From the NCBI GenBank assembly GCA_022410635.1, contig JAJVDF010000207.1:1652086-1716085 (forward strand): a stretch of 64,000 bases of DNA, written 5' to 3'. The notes under the pieces were generated by a model. It was not told where the DNA came from. It was given only the letters and a program-made list of their open reading frames with translations, and did not search any database. The DNA is from Tretioscincus oriximinensis (Eukaryota > Chordata > Lepidosauria > Squamata > Gymnophthalmidae). The position numbers and the translations under genes are program-made. Positions 35,901 through 43,076 of the stretch are shown here, piece by piece. The stretch's first letter is position 1; every line of letters starts with the position of its first letter.

Positions 35901-38362
35901 AGGAGAGGAGATGGAGGCCTGTGAGGAGCTGGCGCTTGCATTAACTCGTGGCCTACAGCTGGACACCCAGAGAAGCAGCAGGGATTCCCTGCAGTGTTCC
36001 AGTGGCTACAGCACCCAGACCACAACCCCTTGCTGTTCAGAAGACACCATCCCTTCACAAGGTAAGGGGAACTAGGTAGAAGGGCCAATTCTTGGGATTC
36101 ACTAGATTCCAAGCTTTAGTTCGAGTTGAGACAATTTCCTCATAATTTACAAAGTTAAAACCATTTGAGAAGCTCTTAAAGGAAAACAAAATACAAACTG
36201 ATAGGAAATGTCCTTGACAGAATGGGACTTGTGGTGCTCTTGAATGCTGGCGAGTTGAATGTTGGCCAACTCATTGCTTTGATTGATCCAAGTCAATTTG
36301 ATGACCAACCAAACTGAGATAAATTTGGTATCTGCAGGCTTGGGAGCTGATTTTATTTTAGCTTAATTATTCTCCTAGACAGCACTCTTGCCTGTTGCTT
36401 ATGAGTTTCTTAATTAATTCAGGTTAGCTCAAGTCAAATACTTCCCTTTAACCTCTAGCCTTCCTAAGTCAAAGGCCAAACTAAATTATACTGTGGCCCA
36501 CCCAAGACTATGGAAGGCATGTGGGGAATTCATGTGACAATTTACCATTTGTTTATGTTTAGTGCAGCAAACAAGTTTTGACCTGATGTGGAATTGAGGA
36601 TTTCAGTGAAGTTCAGTTTGCCAGACTTAACAGCCACCTGTAGGTTGTCCTCATAATTCTGGCAGGACAGTTTGAGCATCATTGCCTTAAGGTCTGCTGA
36701 TATCTTTATTGATATCTTTAAGTTAACCCTTTTATCTTGCTGTGCATCCAAAACATCCCACAAAACCCCATCTGCACTGAACAAGGCAACTCTAAAATGA
36801 GATATTTGGAAAAATATACCAGTTGCTTTTTGATTGCCCAAAAAACAACCCTGGGAGCCATGCACTTATCGTGTATGCTTTAGCAGAAGATCCCCTCTTG
36901 TCCAGAGTACATGGCATACTCGTCCCATGTATCTCAGACCAGGTTATTTTGTAATTTTTTGGCCCTGCTCCTGGAAATGACATCATTTGTGATGTTACTT
37001 CTGGTCCCTAATTCATAATATCAATTCTGGGGGACGGAAGTCATGTGACTGGATGTGGGGGTGCAAGATTTGCAGCTGATTTTCCACTCCCATTGACTTC
37101 CAGAGCTGCTGAAAAATCAAAGAACATATGTGGTGGCTAATTTATTTTGCAACCTTGCTACGTAGCTCTTATGTAGACCTCCAGGGCATGACAGAAATGG
37201 AAAATGAAATGAGGATATGAAATAATTTAGGTTCTAGTGTAAAAACTAGAAAATTCTCACAAGATTGACTCAGATACAAATTACAGGGAAGGTGGTCCTG
37301 ACTGAGAGCCACCTTCTTGATATCAACCAGGGAAGTAGTTAGCTACCAGTAGTGGTAAGAAGTCCAACAAAGGGGCCACTTTGTTAGTCGTACTTTGAGA
37401 CTAACTTGAGAAAAGTGGGTAGTAGTAAGAAGATAGTGATATTTTTATTGCTTTTATTGTTATAAAACTCAAAGTAGCTGAGGGAAGATGGGGAGTAAAA
37501 TAAATAAGTAAATAAAAGCCCATGGCCAAAATATAGCTAAAAAAGGGCCTGGTGTCCATGGTCAGGGCCTTATAGTTTTTTTCTCTGTTGCAGTTAAATA
37601 AAACAACAGGTGAATGAGAGTGGGAATTGCATGCTTCCTAGTAGGTCCTGACCTTGTTTTTTCACCACCACCCTAGTTTCAGACTATGACTACTTCTCTG
37701 TCAGTGGGGACCAGGAACCAGAGCAGCAGGAGTTTGACAAGTCTTCAACTATTCCAAGGAACAGTGACATCAGTCAGTCTTACCGTCGCATGTTTCATGC
37801 CAAGCGTCCTGCTTCTACCGCAGGTCTCCCAACCACCCTTGGGCCCGTGATCGTCACTCCTGGTGTCGCAACCATCCGAAGGACCCCTTCTACCAAACCA
37901 ACTGTAAGGCGTGGGACCATAGGAGCGGGACCGATACCGATCAAGACGCCCGTGATTCCAGTTAAAACTCCAACGGTGCCTGATATACCAGGAGGGCTGC
38001 CAAATGCTCTGGGTGGGGCTGAAGAAAGCACCGAGCAAAGTCCTGAGGTTGTAGGTGGCAACCAAGCTGTTGTATGTACCTCCTCTGCATGGAGTAGCCA
38101 AGCATCCATCAACCTTCCAGCCGTAAACCAGAAGCAGAATGCTGTAGAGGAGCAGAAGCAGGCAGCTCCTGAGGTTGAGGAAGAGGAGAGTAAAAGAGAG
38201 AGTCCAACCACAGCTGCCCCCCCATGCCAGCCGGTACCCCAGCTAGTAGACCAGAATCTCGGGGAGGTCCCACAAGGCGAAGACATGCTGAACGCAATTC
38301 GCCGAGGCGTTAAGCTGAAGAAAACGACCACGAATGATCGCTCTGCCCCCCGAATTTCTTAA
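2825..38362 (+). CDS. MTSS1: MTSS1 (missing in metastasis / MIM), 3' part of gene, 13 coding exons
   Basis: MTSS1 is a cytoplasmic scaffold that bends PI(4,5)P2-rich membranes through an N-terminal IMD (I-BAR) domain and binds monomeric actin through a C-terminal WH2 motif; it acts in cell protrusions, dendritic spines and cilia. Exons read here: 2825-2909, 4698-4789, 6391-6465, 11324-11335, 16105-16262, 17673-17780, 18695-18792, 22216-22426, 27173-27292 (cassette), 29082-29279, 33785-33949, 35899-36061, 37677-38362. All junctions are GT-AG and the phases match throughout, giving 722 residues plus a partial first codon. Only the first ~70 residues are missing, upstream of the window. Order: rest of the IMD, serine-rich region, proline-rich region, WH2 motif. 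Identity is near certain from co-linearity with mammalian MTSS1 and from the neighbours NDUFB9 and TATDN1. Its paralogue MTSS2 is less likely given this synteny. Confidence 0.97.
2910..4697 (+). other. MTSS1 intron
   Basis: Contains one plus-oriented tRNA-derived SINE (3462-3725). The remainder is AT-rich unique-looking sequence with no recognisable gene. Confidence 0.7.
3462..3725 (+). repeat. tRNA-derived SINE, family B
   Basis: Box A-like ggcgcagtcactaaaag and box B-like ggtttcaagacc, followed by a LINE-like tail with gtaagccgttctgag. Other copies are listed separately; the family tail is (TTC)n. Confidence 0.7.
4698..4789 (+). CDS. MTSS1: MTSS1 exon: IMD helix segment
   Basis: 92-nt exon between acceptor aactag and donor gtaatt. 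It encodes ALIDCLINPLQEQMEEWKKV followed by ANQLDKDHAK, essentially identical to the mammalian IMD. Phase 1 at both ends. This segment contributes to the central helices of the zeppelin-shaped I-BAR dimer (established for the family). Confidence 0.96.
4790..6390 (+). other. MTSS1 intron
   Basis: AT-rich, mostly without recognisable repeats. Open frames at 5719-6349 are low-complexity hydrophobic translations with no family likeness. Confidence 0.65.
6391..6465 (+). CDS. MTSS1: MTSS1 exon: lysine-rich IMD membrane-binding segment
   Basis: 75-nt exon with acceptor ctttag and donor gtaatt. It encodes YKKARQEIKKKSSDTLKLQK then KAKK. This strongly basic segment corresponds to the lysine-rich patch that family studies link to phosphoinositide binding and membrane deformation. 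It has phase-1 ends and joins the 12-nt microexon or, if that is skipped, directly the exon at 16105. Confidence 0.96.
7791..7976. mobile_element. Tigger/pogo-like miniature DNA transposon
   Basis: 186 bp with terminal inverted repeats caggtgaacactgttata and caggtgaaaacctgttata, flanked by TA on both sides (7789-7790 and 7977-7978), as expected for Tc1/mariner-pogo insertion. No coding capacity. Confidence 0.8.
9558..10090 (+). mobile_element. Copy of inverted-repeat element family, interrupted by SINE
   Basis: Flanks 9558-9605 and 9916-10090 align with 33053-33245: gctgttttctgccgtctcc / actgttttctgttgtctcc, and the ccagtccttgggggtcttct segment. The SINE at 9610-9915 splits it. Confidence 0.6.
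9610..9915 (-). repeat. SINE family B inserted in a fold-back element copy
   Basis: The minus strand reads tggctcagtcacttaggaa (box A-like) through ggtttcaaagccc (box B-like) to a GAA/TTC-rich tail. Sequences on both sides align with the continuous element at 33053, so the SINE interrupts an older repeat. Confidence 0.7.
10247..10448. mobile_element. hAT-like miniature element with perfect 8-bp target duplication
   Basis: 202 bp starting cagggttgggcaa and ending ttggccaagtctg (inverted: cagacttggccaa), flanked by ctctagag at 10239-10246 and again at 10449-10456. An 8-bp duplication and CAG ends are diagnostic of hAT. Confidence 0.82.
11324..11335 (+). CDS. MTSS1: MTSS1 12-nt microexon (Ala-Glu-Ala-Leu)
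   Basis: Acceptor ttgacag, twelve bases ctgaagcactgg, then donor gtaagt. It inserts in frame between phase-1 neighbours: codons gct-gaa-gca-ctg, with the last g completing Gly with the next exon. The protein reads KKAKK-AEAL-GRGDIQP. Mammalian MTSS1 has four residues of similar character (ending DAQ) at this point, as I recall, which supports a real conserved microexon. Skipping it keeps the frame and the Gly. Both splice sites are strong for so small an exon. Confidence 0.82.
11336..16104 (+). other. MTSS1 intron
   Basis: 4.8-kb intron. Contents: AT-rich sequence with short hydrophobic open frames on the minus strand (12352-13423, unrecognised), an interspersed repeat (about 13695-13960), a hAT-like element with an internal long inverted repeat (14463-15072), and a C/T-rich tract (15180-15390). 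Confidence 0.65.
14463..15072. mobile_element. hAT-like element carrying an internal long inverted repeat
   Basis: Left end ggggtggccaaact, right end (inverted) caggtctgaaactgc. Inside, 14678-14735 pairs with 14810-14873 as a long imperfect palindrome. A 15-base C run sits near 14974-14988. Overlapping open frames (up to 144 codons) are repeat artefacts. Confidence 0.55.
16105..16262 (+). CDS. MTSS1: MTSS1 exon: IMD C-terminal helices
   Basis: 158-nt exon with acceptor gaatag and donor gtgagt. It encodes 52 full codons beginning RGDIQPQLDSALQDVNDKYL and ending FCSFISMLRPVI, nearly identical to human. Starts phase 1, ends phase 0. Confidence 0.97.
16263..17672 (+). other. MTSS1 intron
   Basis: Holds one plus-oriented SINE (about 16735-16985); otherwise no recognisable feature. 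Confidence 0.65.
16735..16985 (+). repeat. SINE family B, degraded 5' end
   Basis: Matches family B from gttcaaagttc to the tail gagaaaagtggggtttaaaaac, with a ctc-repeat end. Confidence 0.6.
17673..17780 (+). CDS. MTSS1: MTSS1 exon: end of IMD
   Basis: 36 codons, phase 0 at both ends, acceptor gtccag, donor gtgatt. It begins EEEISMLGEITHLQTISEDL and ends KLPPSSEQ. It closes the IMD and leads into the serine-rich linker. Confidence 0.96.
17781..18694 (+). other. MTSS1 intron
   Basis: AT-rich; no repeat or gene recognised. Confidence 0.6.
18695..18792 (+). CDS. MTSS1: MTSS1 exon: start of serine-rich linker
   Basis: 98-nt exon with acceptor gtccag and donor gtaaac. It encodes VILDLKGSDYGWSYQTPPSS then PSTTMSRKSSVC, with a final partial Ser codon completed at 22216. 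The SRKSS run is a basophilic-kinase type site by sequence (inference). Confidence 0.95.
18970..19333. mobile_element. hAT-like miniature element with 8-bp target duplication
   Basis: 364 bp starting cagggatgaggaacct and ending agcttccccatccctg (inverted: cagggatggggaagct). Flanks ctgtagca (18962-18969) and ccgtagca (19334-19341) differ by one base. Related repeats lie at 41142-41456 and 44458-44735. Confidence 0.8.
19684..19841. mobile_element. Fold-back family 'TATTCTGGATTATA', copy 1
   Basis: Left arm gcactggaccttattctgg, right arm (inverted) gtgcttgggctcattctgta. See the finding on this family. Confidence 0.55.
22216..22426 (+). CDS. MTSS1: MTSS1 exon: serine-rich region with DSGFIS phosphodegron
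   Basis: 211-nt exon with acceptor cacag and donor gtaagg. It encodes 70 codons of Ser-rich sequence: SLNSVNSSDSRSSGSHSHSP, a central tyrosine/arginine stretch SSHYRYRSSN, and SSVSSHDSGFISQDAFQSKS. The DSGFIS hexapeptide (22352-22369) matches the DSGxxS beta-TrCP degron reported for human MTSS1. The exon ends at phase 0, so the cassette at 27173 can be included or skipped without a frame change. Confidence 0.96.
23391..23541. mobile_element. Fold-back family 'TATTCTGGATTATA', copy 2 (best preserved)
   Basis: Left arm ttattctggattatatcct; the right arm, inverted, reads ttattctggattatatccta. The centre holds a smaller palindrome with ccccacctgccatagtc. Confidence 0.65.
25826..26035 (+). repeat. 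SINE family A copy with (CTC)n end
   Basis: Starts ctgatgtagtggctaaaag; tail ...agggtatgaaaacc followed by a short ctc repeat, suggesting a 3' end shared with family B. Confidence 0.6.
26165..26320. mobile_element. Degraded fold-back element
   Basis: Left tagtggcactttagagacta and right aactcatgctacaaatctt with catcaaatacatg in the middle; the same family as 745-873 by end sequence. Confidence 0.45.
26326..26615 (-). repeat. SINE family B
   Basis: Near full length: agaagaagaac at the tail side and cttagcgactgagcca at the tRNA side; closely similar to the 9610, 34504 and 50407 copies. Confidence 0.72.
27173..27292 (+). CDS. MTSS1: MTSS1 alternative cassette exon, serine/threonine-rich
   Basis: 40 codons, phase 0 at both ends, donor gtgaaa. 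It begins NSSSSASSEASETCQSVSEC and ends GSTMGAWASTEK. I recognise it as the optional insert of longer mammalian MTSS1 isoforms, between the PPEA-NQ and LSNG segments. The acceptor is tandem (cccagcag), so three extra bases (cag, Gln) at 27170-27172 may be included. Length in multiples of three, with or without that codon, suits regulated inclusion. Confidence 0.88.
27293..29081 (+). other. MTSS1 intron
   Basis: No clear mobile element; ends in a long pyrimidine tract before the acceptor at 29081. Open frames here carry no recognisable family. Confidence 0.6.
29082..29279 (+). CDS. MTSS1: MTSS1 exon: Ser/Pro-rich linker
   Basis: 66 codons, phase 0 at both ends, acceptor ttccag, donor gtttgt. 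It starts LSNGYYHCSLSSGPSLASVG and ends with the conserved block DFAHYYTIGPGMLPSSMIPS-WK. The middle (SHAWTRASSSTLLP) differs from human, as expected for a disordered linker. The Met of GPGML falls about where I expect the start of the short (about 356-residue) human isoform. Confidence 0.94.
29444..30052. mobile_element. 0.6-kb element with 15-bp terminal inverted repeats
   Basis: Ends aggctgtgttttcac and gtgagaacacagcct (14 of 15 match when inverted). No clear target duplication and no transposase frame; a non-autonomous DNA transposon is likely. Confidence 0.5.
30436..31145 (-). repeat. SINE family B, split by hAT-like insertion
   Basis: Tail part 30436-30555 (aagaagaattgggttttta... to tagtggtacc) continues at 31021 (gtggtacctattaatcta...) through 31145, in the order of the intact copies. 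Confidence 0.7.
30556..31020. mobile_element. hAT-like GC-rich palindromic element, perfect 8-bp target duplication
   Basis: 465 bp with ends cagggcttttttt and (inverted) cggtgcttttttt, flanked by gtggtacc at 30548-30555 and 31021-31028. The interior has four alternating inverted copies of a caccttttatttaggcgg unit and G/C runs, and several N bases where sequencing failed. Confidence 0.82.
33053..33540. mobile_element. Inverted-repeat miniature element
   Basis: Core arms 33170-33241 and 33318-33440: ctggaggtccagtc, ggggtcttct and agtaggagatct recur inverted on the right. A second copy of the left part lies at 9916-10090. Confidence 0.6.
33785..33949 (+). CDS. MTSS1: MTSS1 exon: basic linker with RPRSMTV
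   Basis: 55 codons, phase 0, acceptor tcttag, donor gtgaga. It encodes DWAKPGPYDQPMVNTLQRRK, then a variable Gly/Ser stretch, then EAQRPRSMTVSTAPR. The conserved RPRSMTV is a candidate basophilic-kinase or 14-3-3 site (inference). The variable middle (IEPAGGTQSGSS) is where mammals and this species diverge. Confidence 0.95.
34504..34785 (-). repeat. SINE family B
   Basis: Full length; minus strand has tagctcagtcgctaaggaa and ends in a ttcttc tail. Confidence 0.72.
34940..35400 (+). repeat. CR1/L2-type LINE fragment, 3' end of reverse-transcriptase ORF
   Basis: Translation contains FKVLTLTYKALNNLG and LLPYQPAHALRS, the classical C-terminal block of CR1-clade ORF2, broken by frame changes. 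It is a 5'-truncated, dead copy. Confidence 0.75.
35899..36061 (+). CDS. MTSS1: MTSS1 exon: CEELALAL block
   Basis: 163-nt exon with acceptor cattag and donor gtaagg. It encodes QGEEMEACEELALALTRGLQ then LDTQRSSRDSLQCSSGYSTQ and TTTPCCSEDTIPSQ. A second AG at 35901-35902 (caag) would break the frame, so the upstream one is the acceptor. The Ser/Thr-rich tail is strongly conserved with human. Confidence 0.95.
36062..37676 (+). other. MTSS1 intron
   Basis: Holds a repeat with TGACATCA units (36965-37030), a fold-back fragment (about 37370-37430), and a 107-codon open frame on the minus strand (36542-36865) that I do not recognise. Confidence 0.55.
37677..38362 (+). CDS. MTSS1: MTSS1 terminal coding exon: proline-rich region and WH2 motif
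   Basis: Acceptor ccctag, 227 codons, stop taa at 38360-38362. It begins SDYDYFSVSGD and includes SSTIPRNSDISQSYRRMF, a proline/threonine-rich part (RRTPSTKPTVRRGTIGAGPI, then repeated PVI/PVKTP units), an acidic, poorly conserved stretch, and the C-terminal WH2 motif MLNAIRRGVKLKKTTTNDRS with the LKKT core that contacts G-actin. Overlapping minus-strand open frames are shadows of this GC-richer exon. Confidence 0.97.
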
Positions 38363-40890
38363 ATGCTGGACCACTGCCGGTTACCAATCTAACCAGAGAC
38401 TGAACTACCTGATGCAATCATCCTGGTCTCTCTTACCCATTCCACCGTACAATCAAAATTTTGTAGGGAGCTCAGAAACAAGACAGCTGGGGAAAAAAGA
38501 AAACTTTCGAAATGGGATGGGTGGGAGGACTAAACCGTTTCAGACACAGCCCCTTCCTGATTTTTTAGGGTTTCTTTTGTAAATAACTGCATAATTTTCT
38601 GCATAATTTTTAAGATCTTAGTTTCGTTTTAATTTCCCCCCCCCTCTGAAGGTGCCAAATCCCACGTAACCTTTTTATAGTTCTCTTTGTAAATGTTTTG
38701 CTTGCTCATGAGGGAGAATACAAGACGTCAGGGTAGCCGGAGTCCAGCTTTCATTTTGAAGTACAAAAGTCTCCGTAATAAGGTTCCCCACTGAAGTGCA
38801 GTGTGACCCTTTTTTTATTATTCTTTTCTTTTTAAACATTTGAAAAGCAGGAAATGGTTGATTAAAGCAATATATCGTGGAAGGAGAGCTTGTAATGGAT
38901 TAGAGTCTTTAGGGATTAGAAAAGTGGGAAGGACTTAATTGTTGCACAAATGTAGCCTTAGAGGTAGCTTCATGGTAAATGTGTCCAAATAAGCCATATT
39001 GGATTGCAGTGTTTCTTTGGGTGCTGTCCACTCGCAAGGGCCCTGTGTTAGTCCCCGTGAAAAAGTGGGTGTGGGGCTGAGCAAAACCTGTTACCCAAAA
39101 TGGAAAAGGAAAAAAAGTCTTGGTGGATTGTTCCTTTTTAATTCTTTAAAAATTTCCTTTCTCTTTCAGGACTGCGTCCAAGCAACCTCTGTTGTCAATT
39201 CATAATTGGTTATACTCAAAACTAACCTGGTCAGGCGTTCTGTGTCCTTGGCTTTCTGTTTCATTTTTTAAAATGGTGATCGCAACAGAAAAACATAGAA
39301 AATGAGAACAGGAATAAAGGAGTAAATAACTGTGTAAGGTTTTTTTTAAAAAAATAAACAAAATGACCAGGCAGTTCTTCATTCAAACTTCATCTCTTAC
39401 ACAGGCCGTGCCCAGCAGGCTGGGTAGTTTATGGGGCAAATATAAAAGAGGCCCAGTGACTCTGGACAAAACAGCTTATAAATCCAGTGGGCAACCAGTT
39501 GAGAATTCCAGTAGCGTATCGAACGTTTTATTTTAAGGGACCGTTTTTTTTCTTCCTTTACGTGATAGATTGGGGTAACATGGGGACGGATACATAACTT
39601 TTCGTTTTATTTATTACAGAGGGAGGGGGGATTAGTTTTCTTGATTATAGATGGGTTTTTTTTCCTTTTCTTACAATGAAATTGCTGTGATTATTATCCA
39701 TTTCATGGTGTCAGTAGAAACTCAACACTACAGGTGGATCCAGATCTGTGTTTTTGTTTTTAAAAGAAAAGAAAAAACATTGTGCAGTCTGAATGGATAC
39801 CGTCTGCCTTATCTTCACACGGGCAATGCAAGCGGATGATAGATGTACAAGCCTGCATCTCTGTGGTTGCCAAGGAGCACCACGTATGGTGGGAGGAGCT
39901 CGGTCACGCCTATGCGCACAAGCCCCTCCTTCACGGACACGCGGGGGATCCCATTGGCTGCCGTCTTGCCTACATATTCTCTTATGCTTTAAATACATAA
40001 CTGCATTCAATGTGAGACTTAATGTAAATGCTGTTATAGTCACTGTGTTCTGTATACATTTTACACTGCTGTGGTTGCTGACACTTTTATGTTACGGCTT
40101 CAGAAGAAGAAAAAAGAAAGAAAGAAAAAGTAAAAAAACGAAACGCATGATCCTTAATTAAAGAACTCTTTCTTTGGAAAAAAAAAACAAGCTCCTTATG
40201 ACGAATCCCATAGAACGGTGCCTGTGGTAGAACCCAACCAGTCTTCACTAAATAGCGGATGCGTACTGCAAATGAAGCTGCGAGATCATTTCTTCCCTTC
40301 GTCAGAACTTTATAAACAACAAGCTCAATGGACTTAAAGGGTTCAGGGCTGCCGCGGACACTCCCTGGCAAGCTTCCCGTTGAAATAAGGTGGAGTTCCT
40401 AATCAATTGGGCTGCATTATTCCCGATCTTTATTTTGTTCCAAACGGGACTTGCACAGGTGGAATTCCTGATCCATGACATCTGAGATGTACGTTAGAAA
40501 CCCTTTGGATGCAGCTGTACCGTGATGTGCAGCCCTTCTCGTTAATTCTTTAAATACACGAACTTACTTGGTTAGAATTTGATTACACTGTTGCCAAAAT
40601 TCAATGTTAGAATGTGACAAGCCACTCTGAATAATCGCCCCCCTTTCCTTTGTGCTCCTTGCCTATCGTAAAAACAGTGTCACCGTTTTTTAAAAAAGAT
40701 GTTTCTAATGGTAAGTTATTGTGGTTTAGTTGCTAGTTTGTACCGAGAGTTGACCTCTCCCTCATGCAGCAGTTTTGTTCTGAACGGCTACCGATAAATT
40801 AAAAAAAAGTTGCTGTTAACCGTGTTGCCCTTCTACATTGTAACGATTGCTTCAGCTTCTATTATAAATAAAGACTTGCTGATAAACCTT
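38363..40890 (+). other. MTSS1: MTSS1 3' UTR
   Basis: About 2.5 kb with no clear interspersed repeat, unlike the flanking DNA, as expected for a conserved 3' UTR. It ends with AATAAA at 40867-40872. Weaker or alternative signals: AATAAA at 39313 and 39353, ATTAAA at 40157. It contains a Pumilio-type TGTAAATA (38578-38585), a miR-135 seed match AAGCCATA (38991-38998) and a miR-182/96 8-mer TTGCCAAA (40591-40598). The open frames inside are not coding. Confidence 0.85.
40867..40872 (+). terminator. MTSS1: MTSS1 poly(A) signal AATAAA
   Basis: Canonical hexamer followed by a T-rich stretch (ttatttttgag). It is the last AATAAA before repeat-rich intergenic sequence begins, so it is the most likely main 3' end. 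Confidence 0.75.
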
Positions 40891-40940
40891 ATTTTTGAGT
40901 TTGCCTATTTTTTGCCTTCTCTATAAATAAGTAAATCCCT

Positions 40941-41110
40941 TTCCACACTGAGCCTTGTTTGGGGCTACACCTCGCAATAGGGCCCAGTCTTCCACCTGCT
41001 AGAGTAAACTATGGCAGGCCTTATTTGGGGCCTGTCATAATCCACACTAGCATGCGGATGGCGAGTCCCTATTCTGAGATATAGCCCAGAATAAGGCTCA
41101 GTACAGAAAG
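40941..41110. mobile_element. Fold-back family 'TATTCTGGATTATA', copy 3
   Basis: Left ttccacactgagccttgttt; right aataaggctcagtacagaaa; the centre has ctatggcaggcc as in copies 2 and 5. Confidence 0.55.
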
Positions 41111-41141
41111 CTAACCTTGAACTCGCACGCCCATTTTCTAA

Positions 41142-41456
41142 ANGGGGATGGGGCCCATTTGGTTATTTGTAACATCAATCGAGGGCCACGTCCCATCCTC
41201 ACCCTGAGACCACACCCCACCCCACCCAGGCCACATCCCTCCCTCTGCCTATGTCCCTCCCCAACTCAGTCCACAAAACTAGACTTTTCGATGCCCCTTC
41301 CCTCCCTACTCTTGTATTTCACTTCATGTTTTAACAAAGTGAGGAACTATTATTTAGCCAGGGAAGCCTAATAGTTCCTTGGGGAGCATGCCATGGGGTG
41401 GACAAAGTGGTTCCATGGGCTGGATCTGGGCCCCCTGGCTTTAGATTCCCCATCCC
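41142..41456. repeat. hAT-like repeat related to 18970-19333
   Basis: Left ggggatggggccc, right gattccccatccctg; the target duplication cannot be resolved because of an N at the left end. Confidence 0.5.
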
Positions 41457-41569
41457 TGTGAAATGCTTAATTGCTGGGGCTTTGCATGTAACTTGCAGAA
41501 AGCCAGTAAGATGGGATTGGCTTGTTAAAAGACACAAGTGACAGCATGAATTTATAGAAGAAAATTAGG

Positions 41570-41690
41570 CTTTTTTTGCACTGGGCTTTGGCTAGAACTT
41601 GGAACTACAGCCTGTGGTAATACGTGGGAGGCAAGTCCCTTATTCAAGGATGCAATCCAGAATAAGACCCAACACAGAAAGGGCCTCAAA
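41570..41690. mobile_element. Fold-back family 'TATTCTGGATTATA', copy 4
   Basis: Left ggctttttttgcactgggct; right aatccagaataagacccaac then acagaaagggcc. Confidence 0.5.
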
Positions 41691-42304
41691 TGCTTTAAGC
41701 AATTCNCTTTTTGCTTTCTCAGAATTTATAGTGTAGGTTGCTGTGTGAAACATCAAAGCACTTCTTGATCAAAATCAGCACATCGTTTAGGTCTGGCTCT
41801 GATCCTGAATCAAATCCTTTGCTATTCTTAACCTCCTAATTCCCAACATTAAGAACATGACGTCTATTGCCTTTGACACTTCCAGCCTAGATATCTTGCA
41901 GACTTAATACTGTCACTGGGTTTATAAGCCAAACAAAGTTGGCTATCACCAGCAGCTGTAAAGTGAACTCTTGAAATTTCAGTCTGTTAAGTGGAAATGT
42001 GAGCTTAAAATAGCTGCATAGAGCAGATGACGGGCAGGTGCCACTGACTGGGCACAAAGCACNTCGACTTCCACTGTACACCAGTTTGAGGCCCTCATTT
42101 CAAGTCAAGGTCACCACGGTTGTGTGTGGAATGCAACTAAAGTCTACNGGCAAACGTGCAGCAGTGGGGAAGAACGACACCTTGTACTCCTTGTAGTAGC
42201 TCCCCCAAGTGCAGATCTNTGGTAAAGTACAAAAATGTACCCCAAAGTCTGCTTCATGGTTGCCTTTATTTAACAGGTACTTTGTCATTGAGTATGGAAT
42301 ATTC

Positions 42305-42690
42305 TAGTCATAAAATCAGAATTGGAAGGAACCTCCAAGGTCATGGGTACCAACCCCCTGCTCAATACAGGATTCTCTAAACCATCCTAGACAGATGACT
42401 GCCCAGCCTCTGTTTCAAGCTTTCTAGCGAAGGAAAACTCAACACCTCCTGGGGCAAACAGTTCCACTGGTTTATCTAAATCTTTATTGCAATTTTATCC
42501 CGTTGTTTCTAGTCCTTCTGTGTGCCAATGAGAGCAAAACTGATNCCTCTGCTCTGTGGCATCTATTCAGATATTTGTAGGCAGCTTTCAGATCTCCTCT
42601 CAGTCTTCCCTTTTGCAGACTAAACATCCCTAGATCCTTTTAGGACATGGTTTCNAGACCTCACACCATCCTTATAACTCTCTTTTGAGG
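42305..42690. repeat. CR1-like LINE fragment
   Basis: Begins tcataaaatcagaattggaagg followed by caaggtcatgggtaccaacc, the familiar 3'-region pattern of sauropsid CR1 elements. Assigned from memory of the family. Confidence 0.5.
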
Positions 42691-42873
42691 ACAAGATGTG
42701 GTCTTGGAAACCATACACTANGAGGAATGGATTGGAAGGATCTTTTAAGTTGTAGGGACTAAGAGATGTAGGTGTAAGCAGGGTGTGTTGGGAAAATGCC
42801 TAGCCAGATTTCTTGTTGGCAAAACTGAACACAANACTGGCTATTTCTCATAGCTTTGAATTAGCTTTTAGTC

Positions 42874-42879
42874 TTTATT
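42874..42879 (-). terminator. NDUFB9: NDUFB9 poly(A) signal
   Basis: AATAAA on the minus strand, about 65 bases downstream of the NDUFB9 stop. This implies a very short 3' UTR, as is common for nuclear-encoded OXPHOS subunits. Confidence 0.75.
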
Positions 42880-42944
42880 AGGCATACGTAGTATAATCAA
42901 TGAAAGATTATAATCCCTGCCCTGTGCTGCAGGGGTGAAAGAGT

Positions 42945-43076
42945 TTACAGGGGAATTTCCCGAGGTCTAGTAACGTAACTCCACCACAAGGGGGGGAGAT
43001 GTCCCGGCTTGCGTGCCGGGGGAAGGGCTTCAGTTGTAGGTCCATCTGGTGGGGTTTCTTCCTGAAGCTGTTGAAC
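42945..43076 (-). CDS. NDUFB9: NDUFB9 exon 4 (C-terminus)
   Basis: 44 codons including stop, acceptor ttctag. It starts [20 protein letters not shown] and ends [18 protein letters not shown] seven-C run (42990-42996 on the plus strand) encodes part of LPP. With seven bases the conserved WW..VTRPRE tail is in frame; a one-base miscount would give a false early stop. Confidence 0.93.
   Translation of the reverse strand, partial: VQQLQEETPPDGPTTEALPPARKPGHLPPLWWSYVTRPREIPL

Larger units (their letters stand above)
40891..42860. other. MTSS1-NDUFB9 intergenic (tail-to-tail)
   Basis: About 2 kb, almost all repeats: fold-back family copies (40941-41110 and 41570-41690), a hAT-like repeat (41142-41456) and a CR1-type fragment (about 42305-42690). 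No gene seen. Confidence 0.7.

Noticed and set aside
36542..36865. 107-codon minus-strand open frame that looks protein-like
   Set aside because: No recognised family, no promoter or splice context; left as unassigned intron sequence, though a translated search would settle it.
37795..38331. 178-codon minus-strand open frame opposite the last MTSS1 exon
   Set aside because: Shadow of the GC-richer coding exon; the plus strand is clearly MTSS1.
42945..43000. Apparent frameshift or early stop in the NDUFB9 last exon
   Set aside because: On careful counting the C run is seven bases and the frame continues through [13 protein letters not shown] to a proper stop.
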